NCBI GenBank assembly: GCA_019454145.1
Contig: CP075366.1
Location: forward strand, 289,564-353,563
DNA: 64,000 nucleotides
Direction of reading: 5' to 3'
Source: Fimbriimonadaceae bacterium
Lineage (GTDB): Bacteria; Armatimonadota; Fimbriimonadia; Fimbriimonadales; Fimbriimonadaceae
Shown: positions 25,966-36,143 of the stretch, in pieces
Layout: each line of letters begins with the position of its first letter
Numbering within the stretch: position 1 is the first letter of the stretch
The notes under the pieces: model-generated
What the model was told of the DNA's origin: nothing
Database searches by the model: none
The model's input: only the letters and a program-made list of their open reading frames with translations
Made by a program: the position numbers and the translations under genes

Positions 25966-27888
25966 ATGCAAATGATTCAATTGATGGGTGATCCATCGGT
26001 TGGTCGGCAGCAACTCGGGAAATGCGGAGTCGATTCCAATACAACGGAAGAGATAAAAGGTACGACAGGAACGGAGTTCTTGGAAGCACTGGATGCTGCA
26101 ATTTCTGATGGTCAGGATAAGGAAGTAGATCCAAACGGGCTGATTGCCCAGTTGATCGCGCTGGACCTTCTCCCTGGCCCCATGCCCGATCAGTCGATCG
26201 AAATAGGGAAGTTGGGATTCGACAGCAATTCCATGATGACGGTTGGCATTAGCCCCTCTCATGTTGCTCAAGTCCTGGCAGAAAACTACAATTCCTCTAC
26301 CGGAGAATTTGATCTCGCCGGTGTAGTCAAAGGCTTAAGTGAGTTTGGCCTGCCGTTCGGCGCACAGGATATTTCCGCACTTAACGAGGTGATATCTCAG
26401 CGAGCAGTTGACCTGGGCTCGGATCGAGATACTTTTGCTCAAATCCAAAATGCGCTGCAAGAAGTGAAACTGGATGGAGACAAGTATCAGGTTCGCTTAG
26501 TTCAGGAAATCCTTTCTCTTACTAAGCAGAAAATCAGTTCGGGTTCACAACCGCCAATTGATCTTTCAGATTCGAATTCAACTAAGAAGGACATCTCTGG
26601 ACTTATTTCGGGAAATCCGAATGCGACGAAGATTCCAGCCCCAATTCCTCGGCCAAACCTTGAGCCAAGTTCTAAAGCAGAAGCGTTAGCCGCTTCTCAA
26701 AAGAAAGGAACAAGTAGATCGGCTGAGTATGGTAGCCAAAGCCGTCCGGTTCCCAAGCAGGATTCAGGTTATCAAGTTCCCACTGGTGAATCAAAGGGTG
26801 GCCGCCGTGATCTGTTGCTAGGAAAGCAGCCACACGTATTGAGCAAACAAGAGTTCTTCTCTAACCGATCCTTGTTCTTTGGTCAAGCCAAAGTTCTGGA
26901 GAATGTTGGCGGAAACTCGCCAGAACTTGATTTGGCGTCCTCTTTGGATGTGACTTCGCTCAATGAATTTGCGAGTAAGTTCGCAAGCACACACAAAGAT
27001 CAGATCAATATACAGGCATCCACGCAAGTGGCAGTTGCAGAGGCAGCTGAAGTTCAGCCAATCGTTCTTTCGCAGTTGTTACGTGAGCCAATGGTTGCAA
27101 CAGAACTGAGTGACACTGGATCTGCTAAGCCGATCAATAAGGCCGGAAAGAGCATTAATGCAAAAACTGAAAATCCAGTAGGAAAAGCAATTTTAGAATC
27201 CGAAGATGCTGCTAGCGATGAACCTGTAAAAGTTTCATCTGATCTTAAAATTGATGCGGCGATCAAAAAGGGAAATTCAGCAGCGACTAAATTTGATACT
27301 GAGCAGGAAATTGACTTAGATAACGTGTTCAAACAGGAAAACACGGCAGATAGAAAGCTGGTGGATGAAGTTATGCCTCCAACTCATGCAGTTGTAGGAA
27401 AGATGACTAGCTCTAAGGCGATGAATGCTTCTCAATTGGAGCGCGCTGATACAGCCGTCCTTAACCATGCAAATGAAGTGGCGGAAGCGGTTAGCGATCT
27501 CATCGCTTCGCGAAGACCATCCTCAATCAAAATCGAACTTAATCCACAGGATTTGGGGACGATTGAGGTTGCAGTTCGGCAAGTAGGTCACCGCGCCGAC
27601 GTGGATCTTCGCGCAAGCGACGAAGGGGTTCGACAATCTCTTCAAACTCACCGTCAAGAGCTAGTTCAAAGCATTGAAAGCAAAGGAACCAGCCTGGGCT
27701 CTTTGAACGTGGGTCATCACGATGGAAATCAGGCACAACAGCAGGGTCAAAACCATCGCGATTCTATGAGGGAATCTCTCAACCAAGCGGCTCATCTGAG
27801 CCAATTTGGTACGACCACTGAGACTCAACCTATGGCGCAACCGTCTTATCGGTCGTCACATACCGGTCGAGTTGATTACGCAGCTTAA
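25966..27888 (+). CDS. fliK: Flagellar hook-length control protein
   Basis: 640 residues. FliK acts as the secreted ruler that sets hook length and switches export specificity. Only the C-terminal domain (about 515-600) is conserved. It carries SIKIELNPQDLGTIEVAV, then RADVDLRASDEGVRQSL, the Flg_hook pattern. The rest is variable, Gln/Ser/Lys-rich and probably extended. It opens a flagellar cluster with flgD 17 nt downstream. The 265-nt region before it holds an AT-rich hairpin (AAAATCT-AG-AGATTTT) near 25.88 kb. Confidence 0.88.
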   Translation: MQMIQLMGDPSVGRQQLGKCGVDSNTTEEIKGTTGTEFLEALDAAISDGQDKEVDPNGLIAQLIALDLLPGPMPDQSIEIGKLGFDSNSMMTVGISPSHVAQVLAENYNSSTGEFDLAGVVKGLSEFGLPFGAQDISALNEVISQRAVDLGSDRDTFAQIQNALQEVKLDGDKYQVRLVQEILSLTKQKISSGSQPPIDLSDSNSTKKDISGLISGNPNATKIPAPIPRPNLEPSSKAEALAASQKKGTSRSAEYGSQSRPVPKQDSGYQVPTGESKGGRRDLLLGKQPHVLSKQEFFSNRSLFFGQAKVLENVGGNSPELDLASSLDVTSLNEFASKFASTHKDQINIQASTQVAVAEAAEVQPIVLSQLLREPMVATELSDTGSAKPINKAGKSINAKTENPVGKAILESEDAASDEPVKVSSDLKIDAAIKKGNSAATKFDTEQEIDLDNVFKQENTADRKLVDEVMPPTHAVVGKMTSSKAMNASQLERADTAVLNHANEVAEAVSDLIASRRPSSIKIELNPQDLGTIEVAVRQVGHRADVDLRASDEGVRQSLQTHRQELVQSIESKGTSLGSLNVGHHDGNQAQQQGQNHRDSMRESLNQAAHLSQFGTTTETQPMAQPSYRSSHTGRVDYAA

Positions 27889-27905
27889 ACACAAAAGGAA
27901 ACAAG

Positions 27906-28331
27906 ATGAACGCAATTGATCCAACCGGGGCTTTAACCTATACCAATATAGGTGGCCAGGCAGTCAAGAAAAGTGACCTTGATATGGACACTTTCCTGCG
28001 ATTGCTGACCGTACAGTTAGCCAATCAGAATCCTCTGGAACCAATGAACGACCGGGACTTTTTTGCTCAAATGGCGCAATTAGGTCAGGTCGAAGGAATG
28101 GACAGCTTGAAAACAAGCATGGACACATTGAACGGAGCGACTATGATCGGCCGAACAGTAACTGCGGTAAGACCAATGACCGATGTGAATTCGGGCGGGG
28201 CTAACAGTTTAGTTACTGGACAAGTTACGCGAATTACCATGAGAGACGGAAAACAAATTCTTGGTTTGCGAGAAGCAAACGGAGGAATTGTAGAAGTTGA
28301 GATTGGTAACGTGCGAGAAATCGCATACTAA
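27906..28331 (+). CDS. flgD: Flagellar hook capping protein
   Basis: 141 residues, shorter than enterobacterial FlgD, which carries an additional Ig-like domain. The conserved N-terminal region is present: MDTFLRLLTVQLANQNPLEPM, then a MAQLGQVEGM block. FlgD caps the growing hook and is removed later. A good ribosome-binding site (AAAGGAAA) precedes the ATG. The TIGR02530-type gene follows after 8 nt. Confidence 0.93.
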   Translation: MNAIDPTGALTYTNIGGQAVKKSDLDMDTFLRLLTVQLANQNPLEPMNDRDFFAQMAQLGQVEGMDSLKTSMDTLNGATMIGRTVTAVRPMTDVNSGGANSLVTGQVTRITMRDGKQILGLREANGGIVEVEIGNVREIAY

Positions 28332-28339
28332 GGAACACT

Positions 28340-28714
28340 ATGAGTAGTCCGATACAGAATAACAAGGTTGCTGATCTATTACAGAATAGGCCAGTAACTG
28401 CGCCAAAGCCAGGAGTCTCTACTCCGGGTACTGGGCCGGACTTTAGTACAATCCTTGCCGACCGTTTGAAAGTGAGCAATCACGCTCAAACACGCTTGCA
28501 AAGTCGAGATATTCAACTCGATGCTGCGAAATGGGAAAGGGTTCTGCAAGGGGTGGAAAGAGCCGCTCAAAAAGGAGCCAAAGAATCTTTAGTGATGGTG
28601 GATGATGTTGCTTTGGTGGTAAGTGTTCGCAACCGAACAGTTATTACTGCAGTTGATCAACAACATCTTAAAGAAAATGTCTTCACAAATATCGATTCGG
28701 CGGTAATTGTTTAA
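28340..28714 (+). CDS. Flagellar operon protein, TIGR02530 family
   Basis: 124 residues. The core has NHAQTRLQSRDI followed by a block around KGAKESLVMVDDVALVVSV and a terminal NIDSAVIV. This is the pattern of the small flagellar-operon protein found between flgD and flgE in Firmicutes and others. It is thought to take part in hook assembly, but its role is poorly defined. The neighbours (fliK, flgD, flgE) match the usual order. A 139-nt structured gap separates it from flgE. Confidence 0.88.
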   Translation: MSSPIQNNKVADLLQNRPVTAPKPGVSTPGTGPDFSTILADRLKVSNHAQTRLQSRDIQLDAAKWERVLQGVERAAQKGAKESLVMVDDVALVVSVRNRTVITAVDQQHLKENVFTNIDSAVIV

Positions 28715-28740
28715 CAAAACAGTACCGACAATGACAATAA

Positions 28741-28828
28741 GACTGGGAGCTATGAGAAGTGGTCTCAACTGTAAAAGGTTGAGGACTTTGGCAAAGCCAA
28801 GAAGTGGCAAGTCTTCCTCCCAGCATAG
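28741..28828 (+). ncRNA. Candidate structured RNA leader upstream of flgE
   Basis: A closing stem CTGGGAG (28743-28749) pairs with CTCCCAG (28817-28823). It encloses hairpin CTCAAC/GTTGAG (28764-28769 with 28778-28783) and an arm GACTT/AAGTC (28784-28788 with 28809-28813) that contains TTGGC-AAA-GCCAA. CTATG (28750-28754) can also pair with CATAG (28824-28828) across the closing stem as a pseudoknot. It does not match any riboswitch I know. Confidence 0.45.
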
Positions 28829-28853
28829 TAAGTAACAAACAAGAAGGAAAACT

Positions 28854-30107
28854 ATGCTACAAGCAATGCTCGCTGGCGTCGCCAGCATCAAAGCGCAACA
28901 AACGCGCATGAATGTTATTGGGAACAACTTGGCTAACGTGAACACCACTGCTTATAAAGGCAGCCGGGTCACCTTCCAAGATATGCTTGCACAAACCGTT
29001 CGAGGTGCCAGCCGACCAAGTGCCGCACTTGGTGGTACAAACGCCATCCAATACGGTCTTGGTGTTTTGGTTGCTGGTACGGATATCAATCAAGAGCAAG
29101 GATCGCTAAACGCAACCAACCGACCAACCGACTTCGCGATTCAAGGGAACGGCTTCTTTATGGTCAGCAACGGCGACCGCCTTGCTTACACCCGAGATGG
29201 TTCGTTTGACCTTGATGCAGCGGGTGATCTTGTTCACCGCGCTACGGGCGAACGCCTGATGGGCTGGACGGCTGATCCGGCAACGGGGCAGATCAATACT
29301 AATGCACCAATCGGCCCAGCTTCTAGAATTACGATTCCTATCGGTGCTCGGACTGCAGTTCAAGAAACCACCAACGTAACTTGGGCCGGGAACTTGGATT
29401 CACGCGAATTCAATCTTCCTGGTTTAGCGACCGTAAATAGCGTCGTGCGAGTTTACGATTCACTGGGCGGTTCACACGAGGTTTCGATTACTCTAACCGA
29501 ATCAGCGACTCCGAACGAATGGAACTGGACTGTAGCAGGTAGCGCAGGTACCACCGCCACTGGTTCGGGCACGCTCGTTTACGATCCAAGCAACGGTCAA
29601 ATGCTTAGCGGTAGCCCAGGAAGCATCACTGTAACTCCTGCCGCTGCAACTGGTGTTCCTGCGTTCCCAATTGATCTGGATTTCTCCGCGATTTCACAGC
29701 TCGCAACCGAAATGCAGGTTCAAGCCAGCAGCCAAAACGGTTTTGAGCCAGGTTCATTGAGTTCATTCAGCGTCAACCCAGATGGCATCGTTGTCGGTCT
29801 TTATACTAACGGTCTGACTCGCCCGCTTGGTCAAATCGCCCTTGCGATTTTCCCGAACGCGAACGGTCTGGAGCGACAAGGTAGCAACCTCTGGCGCAAC
29901 ACCGATAACTCCGGTATCCCAGTTGTGGGTACACCACGAACTGGTGGTCGCGGACAAATCAACTCAGGGTTCCTTGAGCAGTCCAACATCGACATCGGTA
30001 ACGAGTTCACTGAGCTTATCATCACCCAACGTGGCTTCCAGGCAAACACCCGAGTTGTCACCACGGTTGATGAAATGCTCCAAGAGCTGATCAACATGAA
30101 GCGGTAA
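28854..30107 (+). CDS. flgE: Flagellar hook protein
   Basis: 417 residues. The N terminus (IGNNLANVNTTAYKGSRV) is the conserved rod/hook/filament D0 motif, and the C-terminal (IITQRGFQANTRVVTTVD) is the matching D0 helix. FlgE polymerises into the hook outside the cell. A ribosome-binding site (GAAGGAAAA) precedes the ATG. It is the last flagellar gene here and is followed by a strong terminator. Confidence 0.95.
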   Translation: MLQAMLAGVASIKAQQTRMNVIGNNLANVNTTAYKGSRVTFQDMLAQTVRGASRPSAALGGTNAIQYGLGVLVAGTDINQEQGSLNATNRPTDFAIQGNGFFMVSNGDRLAYTRDGSFDLDAAGDLVHRATGERLMGWTADPATGQINTNAPIGPASRITIPIGARTAVQETTNVTWAGNLDSREFNLPGLATVNSVVRVYDSLGGSHEVSITLTESATPNEWNWTVAGSAGTTATGSGTLVYDPSNGQMLSGSPGSITVTPAAATGVPAFPIDLDFSAISQLATEMQVQASSQNGFEPGSLSSFSVNPDGIVVGLYTNGLTRPLGQIALAIFPNANGLERQGSNLWRNTDNSGIPVVGTPRTGGRGQINSGFLEQSNIDIGNEFTELIITQRGFQANTRVVTTVDEMLQELINMKR

Positions 30108-30130
30108 CGCTAGGTTAGGTTTTTCTTGGG

Positions 30131-30160
30131 AGTGGGCTGGCTTCGGCTAGCCCACTTTTT
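30131..30160 (+). terminator. Terminator after flgE
   Basis: AGTGGGCTGGC-TTCG-GCTAGCCCACT, an 11-bp stem with a TTCG tetraloop and one G-T pair, followed by a T5 run. It ends the fliK-flgD-flgE cluster. Confidence 0.92.
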
Positions 30161-30194
30161 ATGTTGATTTAATCAGTTTGGTTAGACAAAGTCC

Positions 30195-32372
30195 TTAGTT
30201 TTTGGTATAACGGCCCCGCGTTGCGTTTGCGTACTCCATGATTTTCGCGGTAATAAACTGTTGGTAACCCACGTCGCCGTTCATTCCCCCTCCCATGTGG
30301 TTTATGATCAAGAGACGGTCGCCGTAGTCGTGAACCGCATGGCCCAGGAGAGACGTCCCGCCTGACGATGCCCGAGGTATCTGGTTGCGAGGATCACGTA
30401 CGGTCGGCGTCACTGGCCCGCTCCACGCAGGTATGTTCCAAGTGGCTGTGTATGTTCCGTTGAGCGCCGCTTCTGGGTGACCGGAGATCGTCGCCGTGTA
30501 ATTGAGCTGGAACGCTGCGTAAACGCCATTAACTGGCGGTGGTTTCATAATCCAGTCTCCACTGACGATTGTGTAATAGTTGGCACCAAATTGACTATCG
30601 CTAAATGTGATTGGATGGAATTCCAAGTGCCCAACTGGTGTGTAGCGCACCTCAAGTTCATCGGTTTGTGGGGTGTTATCGGAATCCGTGTACATCACGG
30701 TGACTTTTACAACCGCGATTCCCACCGTGCTTTGAGTGCTAAGCAAATAGCATGTCTTGCTGGATGTTGTGAAACTCACACCAAAATGACCAGCGTTGTC
30801 ATTGAGATACACTTCGGTTGCGCTTCCGGGGCCTTCTAAAATCTCCCATTTGTATGTAATTGGCCCAATGGTGTCACGACTAAAATTTGTGGTCATCAGC
30901 ATGCTCTGATTAGGAGTAAATTCACTGTTGTTAGGCGGAGTGATTGAAAATTCGATGTGTGCCAATACCCCACGGCTGAAATTAGCTCGACTTCCAGTTT
31001 GTAGGTCAGCCGCTATCCGACCAGCTTGGGCTGAATACTGCACCGATCCCATAATGGAAAGAATGCGCATTGTTCCCCGGAAACCCTGAATTTGGGCCGA
31101 GGTCAAGTTGCGGTTTGCCAGGCGTTGGGCAAGTTCTGGATAGCTGTTCTGCAATAGTGGCGCGAGCGCCGCGAGAGTTGCAAACGCCGCTTCTTCATCA
31201 CCAGCCGGAATACTTGCAAGTTGCGAAACGAGCGACGAGAGTCCTTCGCCGCCATCGGCTGCGATAAACACCGCCGCTGCGCCACTTACGCTGGCTAGTT
31301 GTGTTGCCGATGCTGATAACGAGTCTTTCGTCAAATCAACTTGGGGAGCACCGAATGCATCGAGCATGGTGGTTCCGGCAACAGAGACGAGGCCCCGCCG
31401 GAACATATTGCTTAAGCTCGCCCTCCAGGTGGGCACGACTGCTGCGTAGTCGGGGTTAGAAAATACCGCTGGTTCGGGAGCATCAAAAACCGGCTGCAAA
31501 GCAATAACTCCGAACAATTCGGCGTTGTGATCACCCTCAATTGAAAGTTGGACTGGTTCCGTTATCGTGCCGGGAGCAAAAGCAATTTCGCCACCCACTG
31601 CTTCAGCGGTTGTGTTATGGGTGGCGTTATCACTATCTCGATAACCAACGTTATAGATAAATGCCGATCCTTCAATTTTGGAAAACAGGTTGTCGAACTT
31701 GACGCCATCATTGGCGGGAGTGATCTGCGCTCGTCGGTTTTGGGGAAGTGCTTCTCCTGTTAATATGAATTGTGGAACCTCGACCGCTCGACCTCGATTT
31801 GTTGGAGGAGTCGACAGCTTAATCGGAGCAACTAGCCCCGCTACTGCTGAATCCAAGGCGGTCTTGATCGCGGTATTCCCGTTTTCGAGTGCGTAAGGAT
31901 CCGTTGTAATTTCGGCGGAGATTACGTCCGCGAGGGTTTCGTCTTCCGAACTGTCAACGATTGCATCCCAGAGCGCGAGGCGATCTTCTTGGGAAAGTTG
32001 CGAACCTCCAATAGTGAGGAACATGAGGGTGCGGGCACAATTCAGCGCGTCGAGCGAAACCGATCCGTTGCGGGGATCGCGCATTCCGATAAGGATTGTC
32101 TTTCCGGTAGTCGCATCTGTTGCTGCAATTGTCGTGAATTGTCCGGCGACAACGGATATGGTGAATTGGTTAGATGCTACTGGCGAATCGCTCCCGCCCG
32201 AGGAGATACGCAAATCCAGAGTCGGCGAACCAGGTACGACAATGTTCCCGGTAATGGTTTGTTCACTACCCGATGCAGCTGATGAACCGGAACCTCCACA
32301 AGCAACCAGCACCGAGAGTACTGCTAGAATTGCGACCGTTAAGGCAACAACAGATTTAGTTGAACGAACCAT
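30195..32372 (-). CDS. Large exported lipoprotein of unknown function
   Basis: About 725 residues from ATG 32372, chosen because GAGGTGG lies just upstream; the longer form from 32414 lacks a good ribosome-binding site. The N terminus has a signal peptide with lipobox (LVAC, Cys25) followed by a Gly/Ser linker. The mature protein is mainly beta-rich, with Ig-like segments (GPITYKWEILEGPGSATEVY). Near the middle, about residue 430, is an Ala/Leu-rich helical part. I recognise no catalytic motif. It may be a surface or adhesion-type protein. Confidence 0.7.
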   Translation of the reverse strand: MVRSTKSVVALTVAILAVLSVLVACGGSGSSAASGSEQTITGNIVVPGSPTLDLRISSGGSDSPVASNQFTISVVAGQFTTIAATDATTGKTILIGMRDPRNGSVSLDALNCARTLMFLTIGGSQLSQEDRLALWDAIVDSSEDETLADVISAEITTDPYALENGNTAIKTALDSAVAGLVAPIKLSTPPTNRGRAVEVPQFILTGEALPQNRRAQITPANDGVKFDNLFSKIEGSAFIYNVGYRDSDNATHNTTAEAVGGEIAFAPGTITEPVQLSIEGDHNAELFGVIALQPVFDAPEPAVFSNPDYAAVVPTWRASLSNMFRRGLVSVAGTTMLDAFGAPQVDLTKDSLSASATQLASVSGAAAVFIAADGGEGLSSLVSQLASIPAGDEEAAFATLAALAPLLQNSYPELAQRLANRNLTSAQIQGFRGTMRILSIMGSVQYSAQAGRIAADLQTGSRANFSRGVLAHIEFSITPPNNSEFTPNQSMLMTTNFSRDTIGPITYKWEILEGPGSATEVYLNDNAGHFGVSFTTSSKTCYLLSTQSTVGIAVVKVTVMYTDSDNTPQTDELEVRYTPVGHLEFHPITFSDSQFGANYYTIVSGDWIMKPPPVNGVYAAFQLNYTATISGHPEAALNGTYTATWNIPAWSGPVTPTVRDPRNQIPRASSGGTSLLGHAVHDYGDRLLIINHMGGGMNGDVGYQQFITAKIMEYANATRGRYTKN

Positions 32373-32538
32373 TGATTTCCACCTCGCCGAAAACCGCATG
32401 CTTCGGCAGTTCAATGGTGTAGCGGGCTGGCAGAAATAATAAAAATCTAAGCAATTATTAACGCAAAAATTGCGATTGGTTAGTTCGCCCTACATCTTGA
32501 AGTATTGGCTAGGGAGGGTGAATCCTTTGGACTTGGTC

Positions 32539-34575
32539 TCAGTCTTGCGAAGCGATGAGCACCGAAAGATCAAAGGTGTGCAGGATTCCGCGGAATGTTG
32601 CGGCATATAGTTTGCGGTTGTGAATGAGCGGGGTGCTGAGGAACAGGCCGCCGAGCCGATGCTGAGTTAGCAGTTTTCCATCACGGGTTCGGATGACATT
32701 TAGGATTCCTTCGGCGTTTCCGATTGCGAGTAACCCGTGCCCGATGGTAGGGCTACTATCGTAGATCACCGAACCAGTTTTGCATTCCCAGATGATCTCG
32801 CCCGTTTTGGCACTCACGCACCAGACGCTGCCGTTATCGCCAAGCCCACCAGCGTAAATGCGGCCTGCATGATGAACTGGCGAACTATGACCAAATTTAT
32901 CGCCAGGGGCCGCAACTTCATAATGCTGTTCACCCGTGAGCTTGTTGAACCGGAACAACCCGTTGCCGTTTGCAACGCAGTAAACACTGTCGTCATCCAA
33001 GCAGGGTGAGCCGATAGCCGGGGAGAAAGCGAAAGTGCGTTCTTGGCAAGGTTTGCGCCACACAATTTCGCCAGTTTTGGCATCAAGGCAGTAGATGTGG
33101 CTGTCCCAGCAGGTGATGTAGACGCGGGTGCCGTCGGTACAGGGAACGCTTTGACTAAACGCCGTATTGCTTTTAGGCATTGGAGTCTGCCAGCGGGATT
33201 CGCCAGTTTTGGCATCAAATGCATGGAAGATGCCATCGCCTCCGCAGTGAATGACATTATCTTGAGCGAGCGCAAACCCTGCATACGCTGGCCCGTTGAT
33301 CTTGGTTTGCCAATCAATCGCCTTACTTTTGCGGTTGTACGCGCGAATAGCTCCAGTTGAAAATCCGACGTACACCCGATCTGCATCAGAAGCGGGAGTA
33401 GAATGGCTGTATCCATCGGCTTTGAATGTAAGGGAATACCGGTTGGTTTCAGAGGTGTAGGCAAAGAGTTGCCCGCCTAAAGTGGAGACTAAGATTTGAC
33501 CATCGTCCGTGGGCGTGAGATGGCTCATTACCTCGCCACGCGCAGAGGATTCGGACTGGAGTGACCGCGCTTTCAGGAGCAATGGGCTTCCCGGTGGGCT
33601 AGCTTGGTACCACGCAAGACCTTCCTCGTTCCGGAAGTAAATGAGGTTCTCTCCGTCAATCAGAGAAAGTTTTTCGAGTTCGGCAATCGGTTGCCAAGCC
33701 TTGTCATTGACCCGAAAATCGGCAGAATTTCGCTCAGTGATGTAGTAGCTTTTGTGGATTGCCGGACGCTCCTGGTATTCCAACGGAATCTGCGTGAGAA
33801 GTTTGAGCGTGCCCGTTTCTTTTGTGTAGCGAGCGAGCCGGATTTCATTGAGCGTTCGATCAACTTCTACCGTCTGCCATGAACCTTGGTAGAGACCGCG
33901 GTTCATGGTGCATTGGTATGTATCCCACTTCCAGAGCAGATCATTGTGGCCGTGGCCAGTGAGGATGAGTTTGATATTGAACGGACGGATCACTTGGAGT
34001 AGGTCAAGTTCGTTAAATATCATGACTTGATCACGCCCAACCCAGTGATGGATTGCAAGAATGACAGGGGTGCCTTTAGGCAGGTTCTCAAGTTGCTTTA
34101 ATAGGGCTCCGAGTTGGTGGTTAGTCACGTGTCCCCAGTGGCTAAGTGGCACCGTGGAATCGAGCACCGCGAAGAACACTCCTTGGTGTATGAAAAATTG
34201 ATAACTAGGGCCAAGCCGTTCTTTGAATATCTTTTCGCCTTGAGGTGACCAGCGCACATCATGGTTCCCCATGTTTTCGTAGGTTTTGATGCCGAATTCG
34301 TCCTTTAGTTTCTGGTAGTTATCATATTCACCCGCCCAACCATAATCGGTGACGTCTCCTCCATTGATCGCAAATGCAGGGGAAGATTCGCCTTTGATCG
34401 CGGTGAACATCTCCGCGTTTTCTTTGATGTTGCGGTCAAGCGCAACGTGGGTATCTGAGAAGTAAACGAATTCAAAAGATTCGGGGGCAACCGGGAAGGA
34501 GAAAGATCTTGTAGCCAGTGCAACACCCGTCGCACTGGCGGTGGTTAGTAGCTCGCGTCGGGAGAGCTTGGGCAT
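32539..34575 (-). CDS. Metallophosphoesterase fused to a PQQ-type beta-propeller
   Basis: 678 residues with a Tat-type signal (SRRELL at 5-10). Calcineurin-like phosphoesterase motifs are in order: DTH (41-43), GGDVTD, GNHDVRW and GHGHND. The C-terminal half (about 350-678) has repeated PQQ-like propeller blades, for example YCLDAKTGEIVW and WCVSAKTGEIIW. Export by Tat implies folding with metal in the cytoplasm. The substrate is unknown. A TATCCT box lies 9 nt before the ATG. Confidence 0.85.
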   Translation of the reverse strand: MPKLSRRELLTTASATGVALATRSFSFPVAPESFEFVYFSDTHVALDRNIKENAEMFTAIKGESSPAFAINGGDVTDYGWAGEYDNYQKLKDEFGIKTYENMGNHDVRWSPQGEKIFKERLGPSYQFFIHQGVFFAVLDSTVPLSHWGHVTNHQLGALLKQLENLPKGTPVILAIHHWVGRDQVMIFNELDLLQVIRPFNIKLILTGHGHNDLLWKWDTYQCTMNRGLYQGSWQTVEVDRTLNEIRLARYTKETGTLKLLTQIPLEYQERPAIHKSYYITERNSADFRVNDKAWQPIAELEKLSLIDGENLIYFRNEEGLAWYQASPPGSPLLLKARSLQSESSARGEVMSHLTPTDDGQILVSTLGGQLFAYTSETNRYSLTFKADGYSHSTPASDADRVYVGFSTGAIRAYNRKSKAIDWQTKINGPAYAGFALAQDNVIHCGGDGIFHAFDAKTGESRWQTPMPKSNTAFSQSVPCTDGTRVYITCWDSHIYCLDAKTGEIVWRKPCQERTFAFSPAIGSPCLDDDSVYCVANGNGLFRFNKLTGEQHYEVAAPGDKFGHSSPVHHAGRIYAGGLGDNGSVWCVSAKTGEIIWECKTGSVIYDSSPTIGHGLLAIGNAEGILNVIRTRDGKLLTQHRLGGLFLSTPLIHNRKLYAATFRGILHTFDLSVLIASQD

Positions 34576-34636
34576 GGCCCCTTTAGGATACCGAGGAGAA
34601 TGCGAACACCACCATAGATGTTGGGTTAATTTTGAA

Positions 34637-34680
34637 AACCCCTCCCTTCATCCCTCCCCAGTATTGGGGAGAGATGAAGC
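34637..34680. repeat. GC-rich palindromic repeat, copy 2 / likely ahcY terminator
   Basis: CTTCATCCCTCCCCA-GTAT-TGGGGAGAGATGAAG (34646-34679) forms a 15-bp stem with one mismatch. It is preceded by AAAACCCCTCCC. It lies directly after ahcY on the minus strand and probably ends that transcript, although no strong T run follows. Confidence 0.7.
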
Positions 34681-34697
34681 ACCGACTGCTAAACTGA

Positions 34698-36110
34698 TTA
34701 GTATCGGTACGTTTCTGGCTTGTAAGGCCCTTCGATTTCGACGCCGATGTAGTCGGCTTGCTCGGGCCGCAGGACAGTGAGTTGGGCGTCGAGCTTATCG
34801 AGTTGCAATCGCGCGACTTTCTCGTCGAGCACTTTGGGGAGGACATAAACGCCGGGGGCGTATTCGCCTTTATTCGTCCACAACTCGATTTGGGCGAGCA
34901 CTTGGTTGGCGAACGAAGACGACATCACGTAGCTCGGGTGGCCGGTGCCGCAGCCGAGGTTGATGAGGCGGCCTTTAGCGAGCAGGATGATGCGTTTGCC
35001 GTCGGGGAAGATCACGTGGTCAACTTGAGGTTTGATTTCTTCCCATTCATAACTCTCCATCGAGGCGACATCGATTTCGTTATCGAAGTGGCCGATGTTG
35101 CAGACGATGGCGTTGTTCTTCATCGCCTTCAGGTGGTTGTGGGTAATGACGTGGTAGTTGCCGGTGGCGGTGACGAAAATATCGGCTTTGTCGGCGGCAT
35201 AGTCCATGGTCACGACCTTGTAGCCCTCCATCGCGGCTTGCAGGGCGCAGATCGGGTCGACTTCGGTGACCCACACTTGGGCGCTGAGGGCACGGAGGGC
35301 TTGAGCCGAGCCTTTGCCGACATCGCCATAGCCGCAGACGAGGGCGATTTTCCCGGCGACCATCACATCGGTTGCGCGTTTGATACCATCGACTAACGAT
35401 TCGCGGCAACCGTAGAGATTATCGAACTTGCTTTTGGTGACGCTGTCGTTCACATTGAAGCAAGGGAAGGGGAGTTCGCCTTTCTTTTGGAGTTCGTAGA
35501 GTCGGTGGACGCCAGTGGTAGTTTCTTCGCTGACGCCTTGGATGTTGGCTTTGATCCGGCTGTAGAAGGTCGGGTCGGTTTTAAGCTTGGCCTTAATGGA
35601 ATTGTATAGGCAGACGGCTTCTTCGCTCGTCGGGTTATCGAGGACGGAGATGTCTTGTTCGGCTTTGCTGCCAAGCAGGATGAGCATGGTGGCGTCGCCT
35701 CCGTCATCGAGGATCATGTTGGGGGTGCCGCCATCGTGCCACTCCATGATGCGGTGGGTGAACTCCCAGTATTCGTCGAGGTTTTCGCCCTTGAATGCGT
35801 AGACGGGGATGCCTTGATCGGCAATCGCGGCGGCGGCGTGGTCTTGGGTGGAGTAGATGTTGCAGCTGGCCCAGCGGACTTCGGCACCGAGGGCGATCAG
35901 GGTTTCGATGAGCACCGCGGTTTGGACGGTCATGTGGAGCGAACCGGCGATGCGGGCTCCGGCGAGGGGCTTAGCGCCGGCGAATTCGTCGCGGATCGCC
36001 ATGAGTCCGGGCATTTCGGTTTCGGCGATCCGGATTTCTTTGTGCCCCCATGCGGCGAGGGTTGGATCGGCGATGCGGTGGTCGGTGTTGTTTGCGCTGA
36101 TCGTGCTCAT
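34698..36110 (-). CDS. ahcY: S-adenosylhomocysteine hydrolase
   Basis: This enzyme cleaves S-adenosylhomocysteine reversibly to adenosine and homocysteine with bound NAD, recycling the product of methyl transfer. At 470 residues it has the family length. Conserved blocks are [14 protein letters not shown], the glycine-rich NAD motif [19 protein letters not shown] and the C-terminal [10 protein letters not shown]. An S-adenosylhomocysteine riboswitch precedes it on the same strand. The message ends at a hairpin repeat. Confidence 0.98.
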   Translation of the reverse strand: MSTISANNTDHRIADPTLAAWGHKEIRIAETEMPGLMAIRDEFAGAKPLAGARIAGSLHMTVQTAVLIETLIALGAEVRWASCNIYSTQDHAAAAIADQGIPVYAFKGENLDEYWEFTHRIMEWHDGGTPNMILDDGGDATMLILLGSKAEQDISVLDNPTSEEAVCLYNSIKAKLKTDPTFYSRIKANIQGVSEETTTGVHRLYELQKKGELPFPCFNVNDSVTKSKFDNLYGCRESLVDGIKRATDVMVAGKIALVCGYGDVGKGSAQALRALSAQVWVTEVDPICALQAAMEGYKVVTMDYAADKADIFVTATGNYHVITHNHLKAMKNNAIVCNIGHFDNEIDVASMESYEWEEIKPQVDHVIFPDGKRIILLAKGRLINLGCGTGHPSYVMSSSFANQVLAQIELWTNKGEYAPGVYVLPKVLDEKVARLQLDKLDAQLTVLRPEQADYIGVEIEGPYKPETYRY

Positions 36111-36143
36111 TGTATTGTTCCTTTTGCTTTTGGTTGGGGTTTA

